This document shows, piece by piece, positions 49,678-59,243 of a DNA stretch of 64,000 bases (the stretch's first letter is position 1; the number at the start of each line of letters is the position of its first letter). The notes beneath the pieces are model-generated. The model was not told the DNA's origin and searched no databases. It saw nothing but the letters and a program-made list of their open reading frames with translations. Both the position numbers and the translations under genes were made by a program. The DNA comes from Urechis unicinctus (taxonomy: Eukaryota; Annelida; Polychaeta; Xenopneusta; Urechidae). The stretch covers positions 48,155,229 through 48,219,228 of the forward strand of contig CM067348.1 in assembly GCA_034190875.2 (NCBI GenBank), given 5' to 3'.

Positions 49678-49881
49678 ATGATTGAATATTGCAGGGTAAA
49701 ACATGATGCTGATCATATGCTTTTGCAAGAGAGTTTGATAACGGTGGTATTGCAATATTTCATTACTGAAATTACAATTCCAGAAGGCGCCAATTACTTA
49801 ATTACGAGCTATTCAACTATTCTGTGGGCTTTGTTGACGATTTTCACCCCTTTACAAAATATCGCTCGCCTGTGCTCATGA
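49678..49881 (+). CDS. Short ORF with hydrophobic segment (67 codons), unrecognised
   Basis: Plus-strand ORF ending YLITSYSTILWALLTIF and a short polar tail; the hydrophobic part could span a membrane. The duplicate at about 55,864-56,085 keeps the hydrophobic part in frame but has an insertion of about 18-19 bp upstream. On the other strand nothing better is seen. Low confidence. Confidence 0.2.
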   Translation: MIEYCRVKHDADHMLLQESLITVVLQYFITEITIPEGANYLITSYSTILWALLTIFTPLQNIARLCS

Positions 49882-50161
49882 TGATGTGTTATTTATCTTA
49901 GCGTCCAAATGTATGAAAATTATCACAAACCCTTACCGTCAGCTGCATGACGTAACATTGTTTACCTTGGAATTGCACCATACATTGATGCAACATCCGT
50001 CCATATTGTTCGCATGATATTACTGTTGGGGTTTGGTGCTTCGTTGTAAAGAGCTCTTGTTGACAGAATTATCCAGATACAACCATGTTATAACGAGGTG
50101 AATCCTGCAAACCATTGATAGCGAGCGCTGCATATGAATATCCTCTATTCCGCGAAACCAA

Positions 50162-50410
50162 CTAATTAATCAAACATTGGTAATATCCCTGATCGAATGG
50201 GCCCGGTGTCAGATTCAATATTTGGCTCTCAATACCGCAACATGAGATTGTCATCAGAAGAGCTTTCAAGCAAATCTGACACTTTAGGCTGACGATGTTA
50301 TGTTCTATTTCACGGCTTAAGCTTTCGTTTGCGTGAATCTTGAAGAAACCTATGTTTATAAATAACTGATGACACACATATATAAGACATCTGGCATCGG
50401 CCTGACTACA
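50162..50410 (-). pseudogene. Ig-like ORF, broken copy (relative at 56.2-56.6 kb)
   Basis: Minus-strand frame homologous to the 139-codon ORF at 56,644-56,225. The initiator ATG of that copy is ATA here, and a stop follows QGYYQCLIN, where copy 2 reads on. NIVSLKC and LNLTPGPFDQGYYQC, an Ig-like F strand, are preserved. Judged a pseudogene copy. Confidence 0.45.
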
Positions 50411-50479
50411 ATTTTCGTATGCATAACGGCGTATGATATATACAATATATCCCCTTGGCGCGGTTCTATGTTTTAAAAC

Positions 50480-50770
50480 ATGAATTCGGATATGATTAGA
50501 GGCGTTTTGGTCATAGCAGCTATTGTTGAATCACAAGCGCGTGGTGTCATATTTTATGAATGTATGGATTTAGATGGACTGACTGGTTAACAGAAAAACT
50601 CATTATTTATTTATATGAAATCTGATCTATTGATTAAATGTGGTTGCCTTTCCCTTCGTGGACATTTTTGCGGTTCAACAAATACATTCACGACATGCAC
50701 GTGACTGACTTATTAATATCTACACCATACTCTCTGCAGTTGCGCTTCGAATTGCGCGGCAATCCATGAT
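50480..50770 (+). pseudogene. Signal peptide plus Ig-like exon, broken copy (relative at 56,687)
   Basis: Starts MNSDMIRGVLVIAAIVESQA as in copy 2. After GLTG, a TAA replaces the AAA Lys codon of copy 2. A C insertion (CTTTCCCTTCG) and further changes (TTTTTGCGGTTC for TTTTGTGGTAC) shift the frame and remove the Trp-Tyr codons. The 3' end with LRFEL remains recognisable. Confidence 0.5.
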
Positions 50771-50999
50771 TAAATGTGTTTATTCGTTAGGCGGAGCACA
50801 TTTAAGGTGAACATGACAAGCATGATGAGCACATTATGCATAATAAGATACTTATGTATTCACTTTTATTGAAGGTACGGGAAAGGCTCATTTTGTAGAA
50901 AAAAAGTAGATGGTATTGGCAGCAAATCTTGCATAGTACTTTTGGGAAGAGAGTCGTAAATGCACATTAAAACACACGTTACAATCTAATGATTGATTC

Positions 51000-51175
51000 T
51001 GGCCACCTTCCTTGTATCACGGAAAAACCTGTACTATAGAATGTCAGACAGAAGAAGATCCACTGCGGTGTTTGATGCTACGTTTGTCACAATATTTCAA
51101 GATTATGAAGTAAAAAAATATAAACCGGTGCATTTACGTCGCGACCAAACATGGCAGCTGAGAACGTGTCTCTGA
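51000..51175 (+). CDS. Conserved-frame segment between the two module copies (unrecognised)
   Basis: The plus frame (ORF 50,993-51,175) reads STAVFDATFVTIFQDYE here and STTVFDAKFVTIYMIQDYEI at about 57,262. The two differ by an exact 6-bp insertion that keeps the frame, and both continue KKYKPVHLRRD. Copy 2 then has a stop at the Gln codon after RTW. In-frame indel and mostly conservative changes hint at coding, but the family is not recognised and another frame (GKTCTIECQTEEDPLRC) is also open across part of it. Confidence 0.25.
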
Positions 51176-51886
51176 AATGCATGTTATTATTTTGTGGACG
51201 CTTTTATTTTGCTGATGGAACACTAATATCATTGATTATGGCTACACATTCGAAGTATAGTAACACCTACTGACTAAGACTACACGCTGGTGCTAGTTAT
51301 TCGTTAAACAATATATACCATTTTTGATCAATTGACTGAGTGACATAAGTTTCTCAAAATTAATGCCTCAGATGCTCGAAATTTTGCCACGATCTGTAAT
51401 GAGGCCGCAAATACGTTGAATATATGTCGGCCTAATTTAGTCGTATGATGCTTTAGAAATTGTAATCACAATATCACAATAATGCTGCGAGGTTAGTTAA
51501 GTGACTTCAGCCTTATACAACACAATCACTTGCGCAATGTCACCATCACGTGCATGTGGTACGGAAAATTGAATCACTCTAACATGAAACGGCTACCAGG
51601 CGGCTGTTAAGACCTGTCATCGTAAATCTCTTTTGCTGTGTATGGATGCCGTTGAAAGCCAATAAGCAGAGGTTATTGAACTGGTCAAGGCGAACCATAG
51701 CATATAACATACGGGCCCTGTTTCTGGCGGTGCAATAAGCAAATTTCTACAAGAATAAATTTATTTTAGATCACCAACTTTGCCCCTGGGTGGACGATAA
51801 TGTACTTTTGCCAAAGTAAATAGGTGAATAGTGCGGGGGTGAATCGGATATGAACAAATGGATGCAATGGGCGATTCGCAAATGGA

Positions 51887-52110
51887 ATGTTGATATCGGT
51901 AGTGAATATTGCAAATGGCGGCATTGAAACGCTAATGTACTTTTCATTATTGTCCCTACATGAGGACAATATTGTTCCCGGTCATTTGTCACCTGTGTGT
52001 GTGTACATTAGCAGCAACATCGTTATTCATCTTTACAGTTCTCTTTTTTTGTATCATTCATATTCAGTATTGGGTTTATAATCCACATGGCATGGTGCTA
52101 CCTCTCTGTA
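51887..52110 (+). pseudogene. Transmembrane exon, frameshifted copy (relative at 58.2 kb)
   Basis: The frame ETLMYFSLLSLHEDNIVPG matches copy 2. A 2-bp deletion in the GTGTGTGTACATT run then shifts it. In the other frame the membrane helix LAATSLFIFTVLFFCIIHI is still readable, with Val-to-Phe and Tyr-to-Phe changes relative to copy 2. Confidence 0.4.
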
Positions 52111-52150
52111 AATCACGTGCGCAGTAACGTAACACTGGCAAGGTCAGTGT

Positions 52151-52357
52151 ATGCTACAGTCTATCTGCACTCTACAGAGTTCAGTATGTAAAGCCATGGC
52201 AACAGATCTGGATGAATTGCTAACTAGGATAAAACCGCAGACACTTGCGGCTATTGTGTTTCCTGTAATCTTCTGCAACTTATACGCCTTTTTAAGAACC
52301 GTTCTTGCCAAGGACAGTTTCTCCTGCTGCACACATGCTAAACTGTATCATGCATAG
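52151..52357 (+). CDS. Possible tail exon, copy 1 (68 codons)
   Basis: Plus frame shared with 58,519-58,791 (LQSSVCKAM, DLDELL-RIKPQTLA-IVFP). Copy 1 ends at a TAG where copy 2 reads CAG and continues. Contains a hydrophobic stretch around residues 30-42. A minus ORF overlaps in both copies; the strand is uncertain. Confidence 0.22.
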   Translation: MLQSICTLQSSVCKAMATDLDELLTRIKPQTLAAIVFPVIFCNLYAFLRTVLAKDSFSCCTHAKLYHA

Positions 52358-52851
52358 AAAAAATGTTGTACAATAGTTTAATAAACGCTATGCCTTTCAT
52401 CTTAAAATACAGATGAACACAATTAAGCAAGGCTAGATAGCTATCTAATATACAGACACTTACTATTTAATCCACCAGCTTCCGATATAATGCTATATGT
52501 GTAAATGCCCTATGCTGTAACGGATCTTCAGTTGGGTGGGCTTTCGTAATCGATTGATTTACTAAACTGAATTAATGATCGCATCTAATTTGTGACATTT
52601 TGTTAGACTATAGCGCGCATGCAGTTGCATTGGTAATAGACATTTTTAGGTCAAACAATATCAAGGTGACCGATGGACAAAATCAAGTGAATCTCCTCGA
52701 AAGAGAGATTATAATCAAAAGGTACAACAAGCAAGAGTAACACAGCTGCATATTTCTGATGTCTGTCGAAGTGTTTCACATAAGCTCAACAAAGTGGTAA
52801 CCAAGGCCAGATTATGTCTACATAATACTTATCTTAATGCGGTTTTCGATA

Positions 52852-54146
52852 CATTTGCTTTAGATTCTTTACACAACCATTTAACAAGTTATATATTTTA
52901 CCCCAAAGTGCATCGAATTAAAGTTTTGAAGGTAGTATTTTGTGATTGACTGCATAGAATTCATAGCAATTTCAAGAAAATATTCTTTACTGCGTATGGC
53001 CTGTTTGATTGTATTTTGCAGTACAGAGCCAGCCATGTCCATATAGTAGCCAGCTCTAAATCCGAAATGTCAACTGGGAGTTAGATACTAGTCATAACTA
53101 ATGTTTTTAAGATATTTTTGAAAACACAGACAATATGGAAATTGGGGGGGGGGGGTAGCTATTCCGTATTGTAGTGTCTTCAATTTTATACACAGGAACT
53201 ACTTTTGAGAGCTTGAGTTATGATTACATGATTCCTTAGTCCAATGGCACATCTATAATATGAGTTAGTGGGGCCGCTGTAGAATTACCTGTCTCAAAGA
53301 TCGGATTCCATCCCAACTGCAACCATAATAACTGGGACCCATGAGTGTTAACAAAGCCTCATCTTTGCACGTAGGCTGTATATTTGTATGAGTCAAAGTC
53401 TTGCATTTTTGAAGCAAGCAATGGTCCTACTCATCCAAAGCGTAGGTTAAATCCATTAGCTGTAGTATTTTGCTCTTTTATCTGTACACCATTAACACCA
53501 AAATTTCAATGCCATGTCTTCCACACATCCAATATTGTTGACTTACCAGGATCACGTTAAATCTGATCTGCATGAGTCAACTTTGATCAATAGAAATGTT
53601 ATTCGCCTCGACGCAGTACGCTAGGTAAAGTTAATTTATGTTTGTTGTTCTGATTGTTATTATGAATGGAGATAAATGCTACTTTCAGATGTAAGGCATT
53701 ACTTGAGACCTTCTGTCAGCTATAACAGGAATAGATTTTCGAAAGGTTGAATGAGTCGATTGGGGAGTGCAGTATTATATTGTTTACGTATATCCCCGCG
53801 AAAACTGAGTTTGACCGCAAAAGTAAATATCGGAAGATGATCGAACATGTTTCAAGAATATAAATATTTTATGTTTAATATTGTGAAAGATTATATATTC
53901 GGTCAATCCAGGTGTTAGTTCAGTAATTCTTGTAAAGCGATTATAAGTTGGCAAATTAACAATCTAAGAATTCCTGTGTGGTGTTGTGTAAGGGCTCCAA
54001 ATATCGTACTCTTGAGCAAATTGAAGCAATTGTTTATTCGTGGTTCGGTTTACATAGTTGGATTTTTGTTATAAACATTGATTAGAAATGCATGTATAAA
54101 GTGATCCATTGTGCCGAAATATAAATAATACGGTACATCATTTATA
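52852..54146. repeat. Truncated seventh array unit
   Basis: Homologous to array units from about their position 680 onward (from TTTGCTTTAGATTCTTTACAC, first bases shared). It is more diverged than the units are from each other: in the 150 bp from AAAGTGCATCG it has 6 differences from unit 1, which matches unit 2 exactly there. Poly-G run of 12. The 79-codon membrane-like ORF is cut off at its start. The junction lies at TTCGATACATTTGCTTTAG, where module and unit share TTCGAT and ATTT. Confidence 0.95.
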
Positions 54147-54216
54147 CATTCATACATACATACATACATACATACATACATACATACATACATACATACA
54201 TACATACATACATACA

Positions 54217-54250
<34 letters not shown>

Positions 54251-54379
54251 CATACATACATGCATACATACATACATACATACATACATACATACATACA
54301 TACATACATACATACATACATACATACATACACATACATACATACATACATACATACATACATACATACATAACATACA

Positions 54380-54410
<31 letters not shown>

Positions 54411-54478
54411 TCATACATACATATACATATATACGTACGTACATGCATACATTCATAAAACATACATACATACATACA

Positions 54479-54512
<34 letters not shown>

Positions 54513-54577
54513 CGTACGTACATGCATACATTCATAAAACATACATACATACATACATACATACATACATACATACA

Positions 54578-54611
<34 letters not shown>

Positions 54612-54681
54612 CATACATACATGCATACATACATACATACATACATACATACATACATACATACATACATACATACATACA

Positions 54682-54715
<34 letters not shown>

Positions 54716-54761
54716 CGTACGTACATGCATACATTCATAAATACATACATACATACATACA

Positions 54762-54793
<32 letters not shown>

Positions 54794-54994
54794 CGTACGT
54801 ACATGCATACATTCATAAAACATACATACATACATACATACATACATACATACATACATACATACATACATACATACATACATACATACATACATACATA
54901 CATACATACATACATACATACATACATACATACATACATACATACATACATACATACATACATACATACATACATACATACATACATACATACA

Positions 54995-55026
<32 letters not shown>

Positions 55027-55102
55027 CATACATGCATACATGCATACATACATACATACATACATACATACATTTAACTTACATACATATATACATACCT
55101 AC
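54145..55102. repeat. (CATA)n tract with higher-order ACGTACGT blocks
   Basis: About 950 bp. Unlike the other tracts it contains four copies of a block TATACGTACGTACATGCATA followed by CATTCATAAA (near 54,429, 54,509, 54,712 and 54,791) and two of ATATATACATACATACATGC (near 54,243 and 54,605). It ends TATATACATACCTACACAG. Open frames across it are artefacts. Confidence 0.97.
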
Positions 55103-55181
55103 ACAGAAAGCACTTTTACTGCGTCTGTTTCTGGGAAATAATCCTGTTCAAAGCCGCTTTAACAAGCAGTTAATTTTTATA

Positions 55182-55652
55182 TTACTGACCAAAAAATGTT
55201 TTGAGATTGGATTTAAATGCATCAAGGGTATTCGACCGACGAACGGCGATAGGAAGTGCGTTCCATAAACTTCGTGCGGGATAACTAAACGCTCTGGTAA
55301 CGTATGAAGACATAGTTAGAGAATTGAGGTCTTGTATCTGATAGTTGTCCATAGATCGAAGACCCCTTGCAGGCTAGTATTTAGCAGAATGTTCCTGTAG
55401 GTAGATCAGTGCGGTTGTGCAATGCTGGAAGACTACACGAAAATTATATTCATCTTGAATATCCTATTACCGTGAGATTTGGCTTAATAAATACCACGGA
55501 CTGAAATCTTGTAGCACTGACATGAGATTGTCAGGAGGTGACCGAGGTGAGCTAGGATTTCTAAGCTGTGTATTGATGTTTTTGGAATGGCTATTGGGCT
55601 TTGTATGGCACCGCCGGGAAATTTGCCCTGCTAAAGACGACGTCATACACAT
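55182..55652 (-). pseudogene. Non-LTR retrotransposon reverse transcriptase, 3' end remnant, copy 2
   Basis: Same fragment as at 48,991-49,437. This copy keeps RAFSYPARSLWNALPIAV, then RRSNTLDAFKSNLKTFFGQ and the natural stop at 55,182-55,184, but has stops upstream (two adjacent at about 55,462-55,467, one in HSAKY-stop-PARGL). Between the stop and the (CATA)n tract lie about 80 bp that would be the element's 3' UTR. In its sense direction the UTR is followed by (TATG)n. Confidence 0.85.
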
Positions 55653-56224
55653 TATTTTGATGTATATTACAGAACACAGAAATTTCTCAATTTTTAATGC
55701 AGCTACGAGTCAAACAAATCATGCTTTTGTCAAACACAGATGAATAAATTAACTGAATAAAATAATGGATATAGGGATGTAGTGGCCCTAATAATAAGCT
55801 TACTTTGATGGGTTGAGTGATAAACACAATTTCCGTTAGCCATCATAATGGTTAGTTATGTATGATTGAATATTGCAGGGTAAAACATGATGCTGATCAT
55901 ATGCTTTTTCAAGAGAGTTCAATAACGGTGGTATTGCAATAAATGAATCATCGCCATATTTCATTACTGAAATTACAATTCCAGATCTTGCAAAATACTT
56001 AATTACGAGCTATTCAACTATTCTGTGGGCTTTGTTGACGATTTTCTCCCCTTCACAAAATATCGCTCGCCTGTGTTCATGATGATGTGTTATTTATCTT
56101 AGCGCCCAAATGTATGAAAATTATCACAAACCCTTACCTTCAGCTGCATGCATGACATAACATTGTTTACCGTGGAATTGCACCATGCATTGATGCAACA
56201 TCCGTCCATATTGATCGCATGATA

Positions 56225-56644
56225 TTACTGTTGGTGTTTGGTGCTTCGTTGTAAAGAGCTCTGGTTGACAGAATTATCCAGATAAAACCATGTTATAACG
56301 AGGTTAATCCCGCAAACCATTGATAGCGAGCGCTGCATATGAATATCGTCTTTTCCGCGATACCAACTAATTTTCGTCGTCAAACATTGATAATATCCCT
56401 GATCGAATAGGCCCGGTGTCAGATTCAATACCTGGCTCACAATGCTGCAACATGAGGTTGTCATCGGAACAGCTTTCAAGCCAATCTGACACTTTAGGCT
56501 AACGATGTTTTGTTCTATTTCACGGCTTAAGCTTTCGTTTGCGTGAATCTTGAAGAAACCTATGTTTATAAATAACTGTTGACACACATATATTAGACAT
56601 CTGGCATCGGCCTGACTACAATTTTCGTATGCATAACGGCGCAT
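56225..56644 (-). CDS. Ig-like domain ORF (139 codons), minus-strand partner of a divergent pair
   Basis: Minus ORF starting MRRYAYENC. NIVSLKC, then VLNLTPGLFDQGYYQCL, is a good E-F pair with the D-x-G-x-Y-x-C signature. About 30 residues later SLSMVCGINLVITWFYLDN gives the B and C strands (Cys, then Trp) of a second domain. The order F strand, linker, next B strand is what two consecutive Ig domains would give. The F-strand motif recurs at 63.2 kb (FNLTSDLFDLGYYHF) and in copy 1. It has no clear signal peptide, so an upstream exon is likely. The ATG lies 42 bp from that of the plus-strand ORF at 56,687. Confidence 0.5.
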   Translation of the reverse strand: MRRYAYENCSQADARCLIYVCQQLFINIGFFKIHANESLSREIEQNIVSLKCQIGLKAVPMTTSCCSIVSQVLNLTPGLFDQGYYQCLTTKISWYRGKDDIHMQRSLSMVCGINLVITWFYLDNSVNQSSLQRSTKHQQ

Positions 56645-56686
56645 GATGTATACAATATATCCCCTAGCGGTTCTATGTTATAAAAC

Positions 56687-56974
56687 ATGAATTCGGATAT
56701 GATTATTGGCGTTTTGGTCGTAGCAGCTATTGTTGAATCACAAGCGCGTGGTGTCATATTTTATGAATGTACGGATTTAAACGGACTGACTGGTAAACAG
56801 AAAAACTCATTATTTATTGATATGAAATCTGATCTATTGATTAAATGTGGTTGCCTTTCCTTCGTGGACATTTTGTGGTACAACAAATATATTCACGACA
56901 TGCACGTGACTGACTTTCTCATATCTACACAATACTCTCTGCAGTTGCGCTTCGAATTGCTCGGCAATCCATGA
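56687..56974 (+). CDS. Signal peptide plus Ig-like domain ORF (95 codons)
   Basis: Residues 1-20 (MNSDMIIGVLVVAAIVESQA) form a good secretion signal. Later SDLLIKCGCLSFVDILWYNK has a B-strand Cys and, ten residues on, Trp-Tyr, as in Ig B and C strands; STQYSLQLRFEL follows, as in an E strand. The ORF stops before a D-x-G-x-Y-x-C, so the F strand would have to come from a next exon. Copy 1 (50,480) carries a nonsense codon and a frameshift. A TTATAAAAC sequence sits just before the ATG. This is the best-preserved candidate on the plus strand. Confidence 0.45.
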   Translation: MNSDMIIGVLVVAAIVESQARGVIFYECTDLNGLTGKQKNSLFIDMKSDLLIKCGCLSFVDILWYNKYIHDMHVTDFLISTQYSLQLRFELLGNP

Positions 56975-57684
56975 TTAAATGTGTTGAATCGTTAGGCAAA
57001 GCACATTTAATGTGGACATGACAAGCATGATGAGCACATTATGCATAATAAGATACTTATATATTCACTTTTATTGTAGGAACGGGAAGGGCTCATTCTT
57101 GTAGAAAAAAGTAGATTGTATGGGCAGCAAACCTTGCATAGTACTTTTGGGGAGAGAGTCTTTAATGCACATTAAAATACACGTTACAATCTAATGATTA
57201 AGTCTGGCCACCGTCCTCGTGGAAAATCCTGTACAGTAGAATGTCAGGCAGAAGAAAATCCACTACGGTGTTTGATGCTAAGTTTGTCACAATATATATG
57301 ATACAAGATTATGAAATCAAAAAATATAAACCGGTGCATTTACGTCGCGACCGAACATGGTAGCTGAGGACGTGTCTCTGAAATGCATGTTATTATTTTG
57401 TGGACGCTTTATGTTGCTGATGGAACACTAATATCATTGATTATGGCTACACATTCGAAGTTTCGTAACACCTACTGACTAAGACCACACGCTGGTGCAA
57501 GTCATTCGTTAAACAATATATACCATTTTAGATCAATTGACTGTGTGACAAAAGTTTCTCAAAATTAATGCCTCAGATGCTCGAAATTTGCCACGATCTG
57601 TAATTAGTCTGCCAATACGTTGAATATATGTCGGCCTAATTTAGTCGTATGAAGCTTTTGAAATTGTAATCACAATATCACAAT

Positions 57685-57832
57685 TACTTATTGAGGACTG
57701 CCTATCGTAGTTCGTTAATGATAATTTGAAAACATTATCAGACATAGAACTATAATTATTTGCAGAATAACCTCCAGTAAGCTAGAAATAAACCGCTAGG
57801 GTCTAAGTAGATGTATATCCGATTGTGCTCCA
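57685..57832. other. About 150 bp insertion relative to module copy 1
   Basis: Between CACAAT and the ATACTGCGAGG block; copy 1 has CACAATAATGCTGCGAGG with nothing between. No obvious target-site duplication, inverted ends or poly-A, so it may equally be a deletion in copy 1. Confidence 0.8.
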
Positions 57833-58189
57833 TAATACTGCGAGGTTAGTTCAGTGACTTCAGCCTTATGCAACACAATCACTTGCGCAATGTACCCATC
57901 ACGCGCATGTGGTACCGAAAATTGAATCACTCTAACATGAAATGGCTACTAGGCGGCCGTTAACACCTGTCATCGTTAATCTCTTTTGCTGTGTATGGAT
58001 GCCTTTGAATGGCAATAAGCAGAGGTTATGGTCAAGGAACTGGTCAAGGCGAACCATAGCATATTACATACGGGCCCTGTTTCTGGCGGTGCAATAAGCA
58101 AATTTCTACAAGAATAAATTGCAAATTTATTTTAGATCACCTACTTTGCCCCTGGGTGGACGATAATGTACTTTTGCCAAAGTATATAG

Positions 58190-58495
58190 GTGAATAGTGT
58201 GGGGGTGTATCGGATATTGATAAATGGATGCAATGGGCGATTCGCAAATCGAATGTTTATATCGGTAGTAAATATTGCAAATTGCGGCACTGAAACGCTA
58301 ACATATTTTTCATTATTGTCCCTACATGAGGATAATATTGTTCCCGGTCATTTGTCACCAGTGTGTGTATGTATATTAGCAGCAACATCGTTATTCATCG
58401 TTACAGTTCTCTATTTTTGCATCATTCATATTCAGTATTGGGTTCATAATCCACATCGCACGGTGCTACCTCTCTGTAAATCACGTACGCAGTAA
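58190..58495 (+). CDS. Transmembrane exon candidate (101 codons)
   Basis: The frame reads ETLTYFSLLSLHEDNIVPG, then a membrane helix VCILAATSLFIVTVLYFCII, then a short polar tail HIQYWVHNPHRTVLPLCKSR. A possible splice acceptor (TTTGTCACCAG) lies just before the helix. In copy 1 a 2-bp deletion breaks the frame. Together with the signal-plus-Ig ORF 1.2 kb upstream this would suit a single-pass receptor, but the exons between were not resolved. Confidence 0.4.
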   Translation: MNSVGVYRILINGCNGRFANRMFISVVNIANCGTETLTYFSLLSLHEDNIVPGHLSPVCVCILAATSLFIVTVLYFCIIHIQYWVHNPHRTVLPLCKSRTQ

Positions 58496-58518
58496 CTTAA
58501 CACTGGAAAGGCCAGTGT

Positions 58519-58791
58519 ATGCTACAGTCTTCAGGCACTCTACAGAGTTCAGTATGTAAAGCCATGATAATAGATCTGGATGAATTGCTAATTAGGATAA
58601 AACCACAGACACTTGCGGTTATTGTGTTTCCTTTAATCTTGTGCAACTTACACGCCTTTTTAAAACCCATTCTTGCCAAGGGTAGTTTCTCCTGCTGCAC
58701 ACATGCTAAACTGTACCATGCACAGAAAAGCAATCCGCTGTTGTACAATAGTTTGATAAACGCTAAGCCTTTCATTTTAAATACAAATTAA
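58519..58791 (+). CDS. Possible tail exon, copy 2 (90 codons)
   Basis: Plus ORF shared in frame with 52,151-52,357 but longer because a CAG replaces copy 1's TAG. Contains DLDELLIRIKPQTLAVIVFP and a cysteine-rich SCCTHAK. The end (LLYNSLINAKPF) is distantly echoed at 60,118. A minus ORF (58,775-58,497) overlaps and cannot be excluded. Confidence 0.25.
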   Translation: MLQSSGTLQSSVCKAMIIDLDELLIRIKPQTLAVIVFPLILCNLHAFLKPILAKGSFSCCTHAKLYHAQKSNPLLYNSLINAKPFILNTN

Positions 58792-59243
58792 CACAATTAA
58801 GCAATGCTAGATAGGTAACTAATATACAGGCACTTACTATTTAATTAACCAGCTTCCGATATAATGCTTTATATGTAAATGCACTATGCTTTAACGGATC
58901 TTCAGTTGGATGGGCTTTCATAATCAAACTCACCGATTGATTTACCAAATTGAATTAATGATCGCATCTAACTTGTGACATTTTGTTACACTAAAGCGCA
59001 CATGCAGTTGCATTGGTAAAAGACATTTGTAGGTCAAACAATATCAAGGTGACTGATGGACAAAATCAAGTAAATCTCCTCGAAAGTGAGATTAAAATCA
59101 AAAGGTACAACAAGCAAGAGTAACACAGCTGCATATTTCTGATGTCTGTCGAAGTTTTTCAAATAAGCTCAACCAAGTGGTAACCAAGGCCAAATTATGT
59201 CAACATAATACTTATCTGAAAGCATTTTTCGATACATTTTCAT

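Larger units (their letters stand above)
48976..52855. repeat. Segmental duplication, copy 1 (retrotransposon remnant plus 3.4 kb)
   Basis: Paralogous to 55,170-59,243 over its whole length. Over 78 bp from TGAAATTGGATTTAA there are 6 mismatches. It lacks about 150 bp found at 57,685-57,832 in copy 2 and ends at TTCGATACATTT, where it joins the truncated array unit. Compared with copy 2 it carries more lesions in the candidate coding frames. Confidence 0.95.
55170..59243. repeat. Segmental duplication, copy 2
   Basis: Paralog of 48,976-52,855 with the better-preserved ORFs. It ends at TTCGATACATTT, after which unique sequence follows (TCATTGAATATAGG), so this end is probably the original right flank of the duplicated segment. 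Confidence 0.95.

Noticed and set aside
48991..55652. An active retrotransposon
   Set aside because: Only the last 150 or so codons are present in each copy, both with internal stops; no catalytic region, endonuclease or 5' end.
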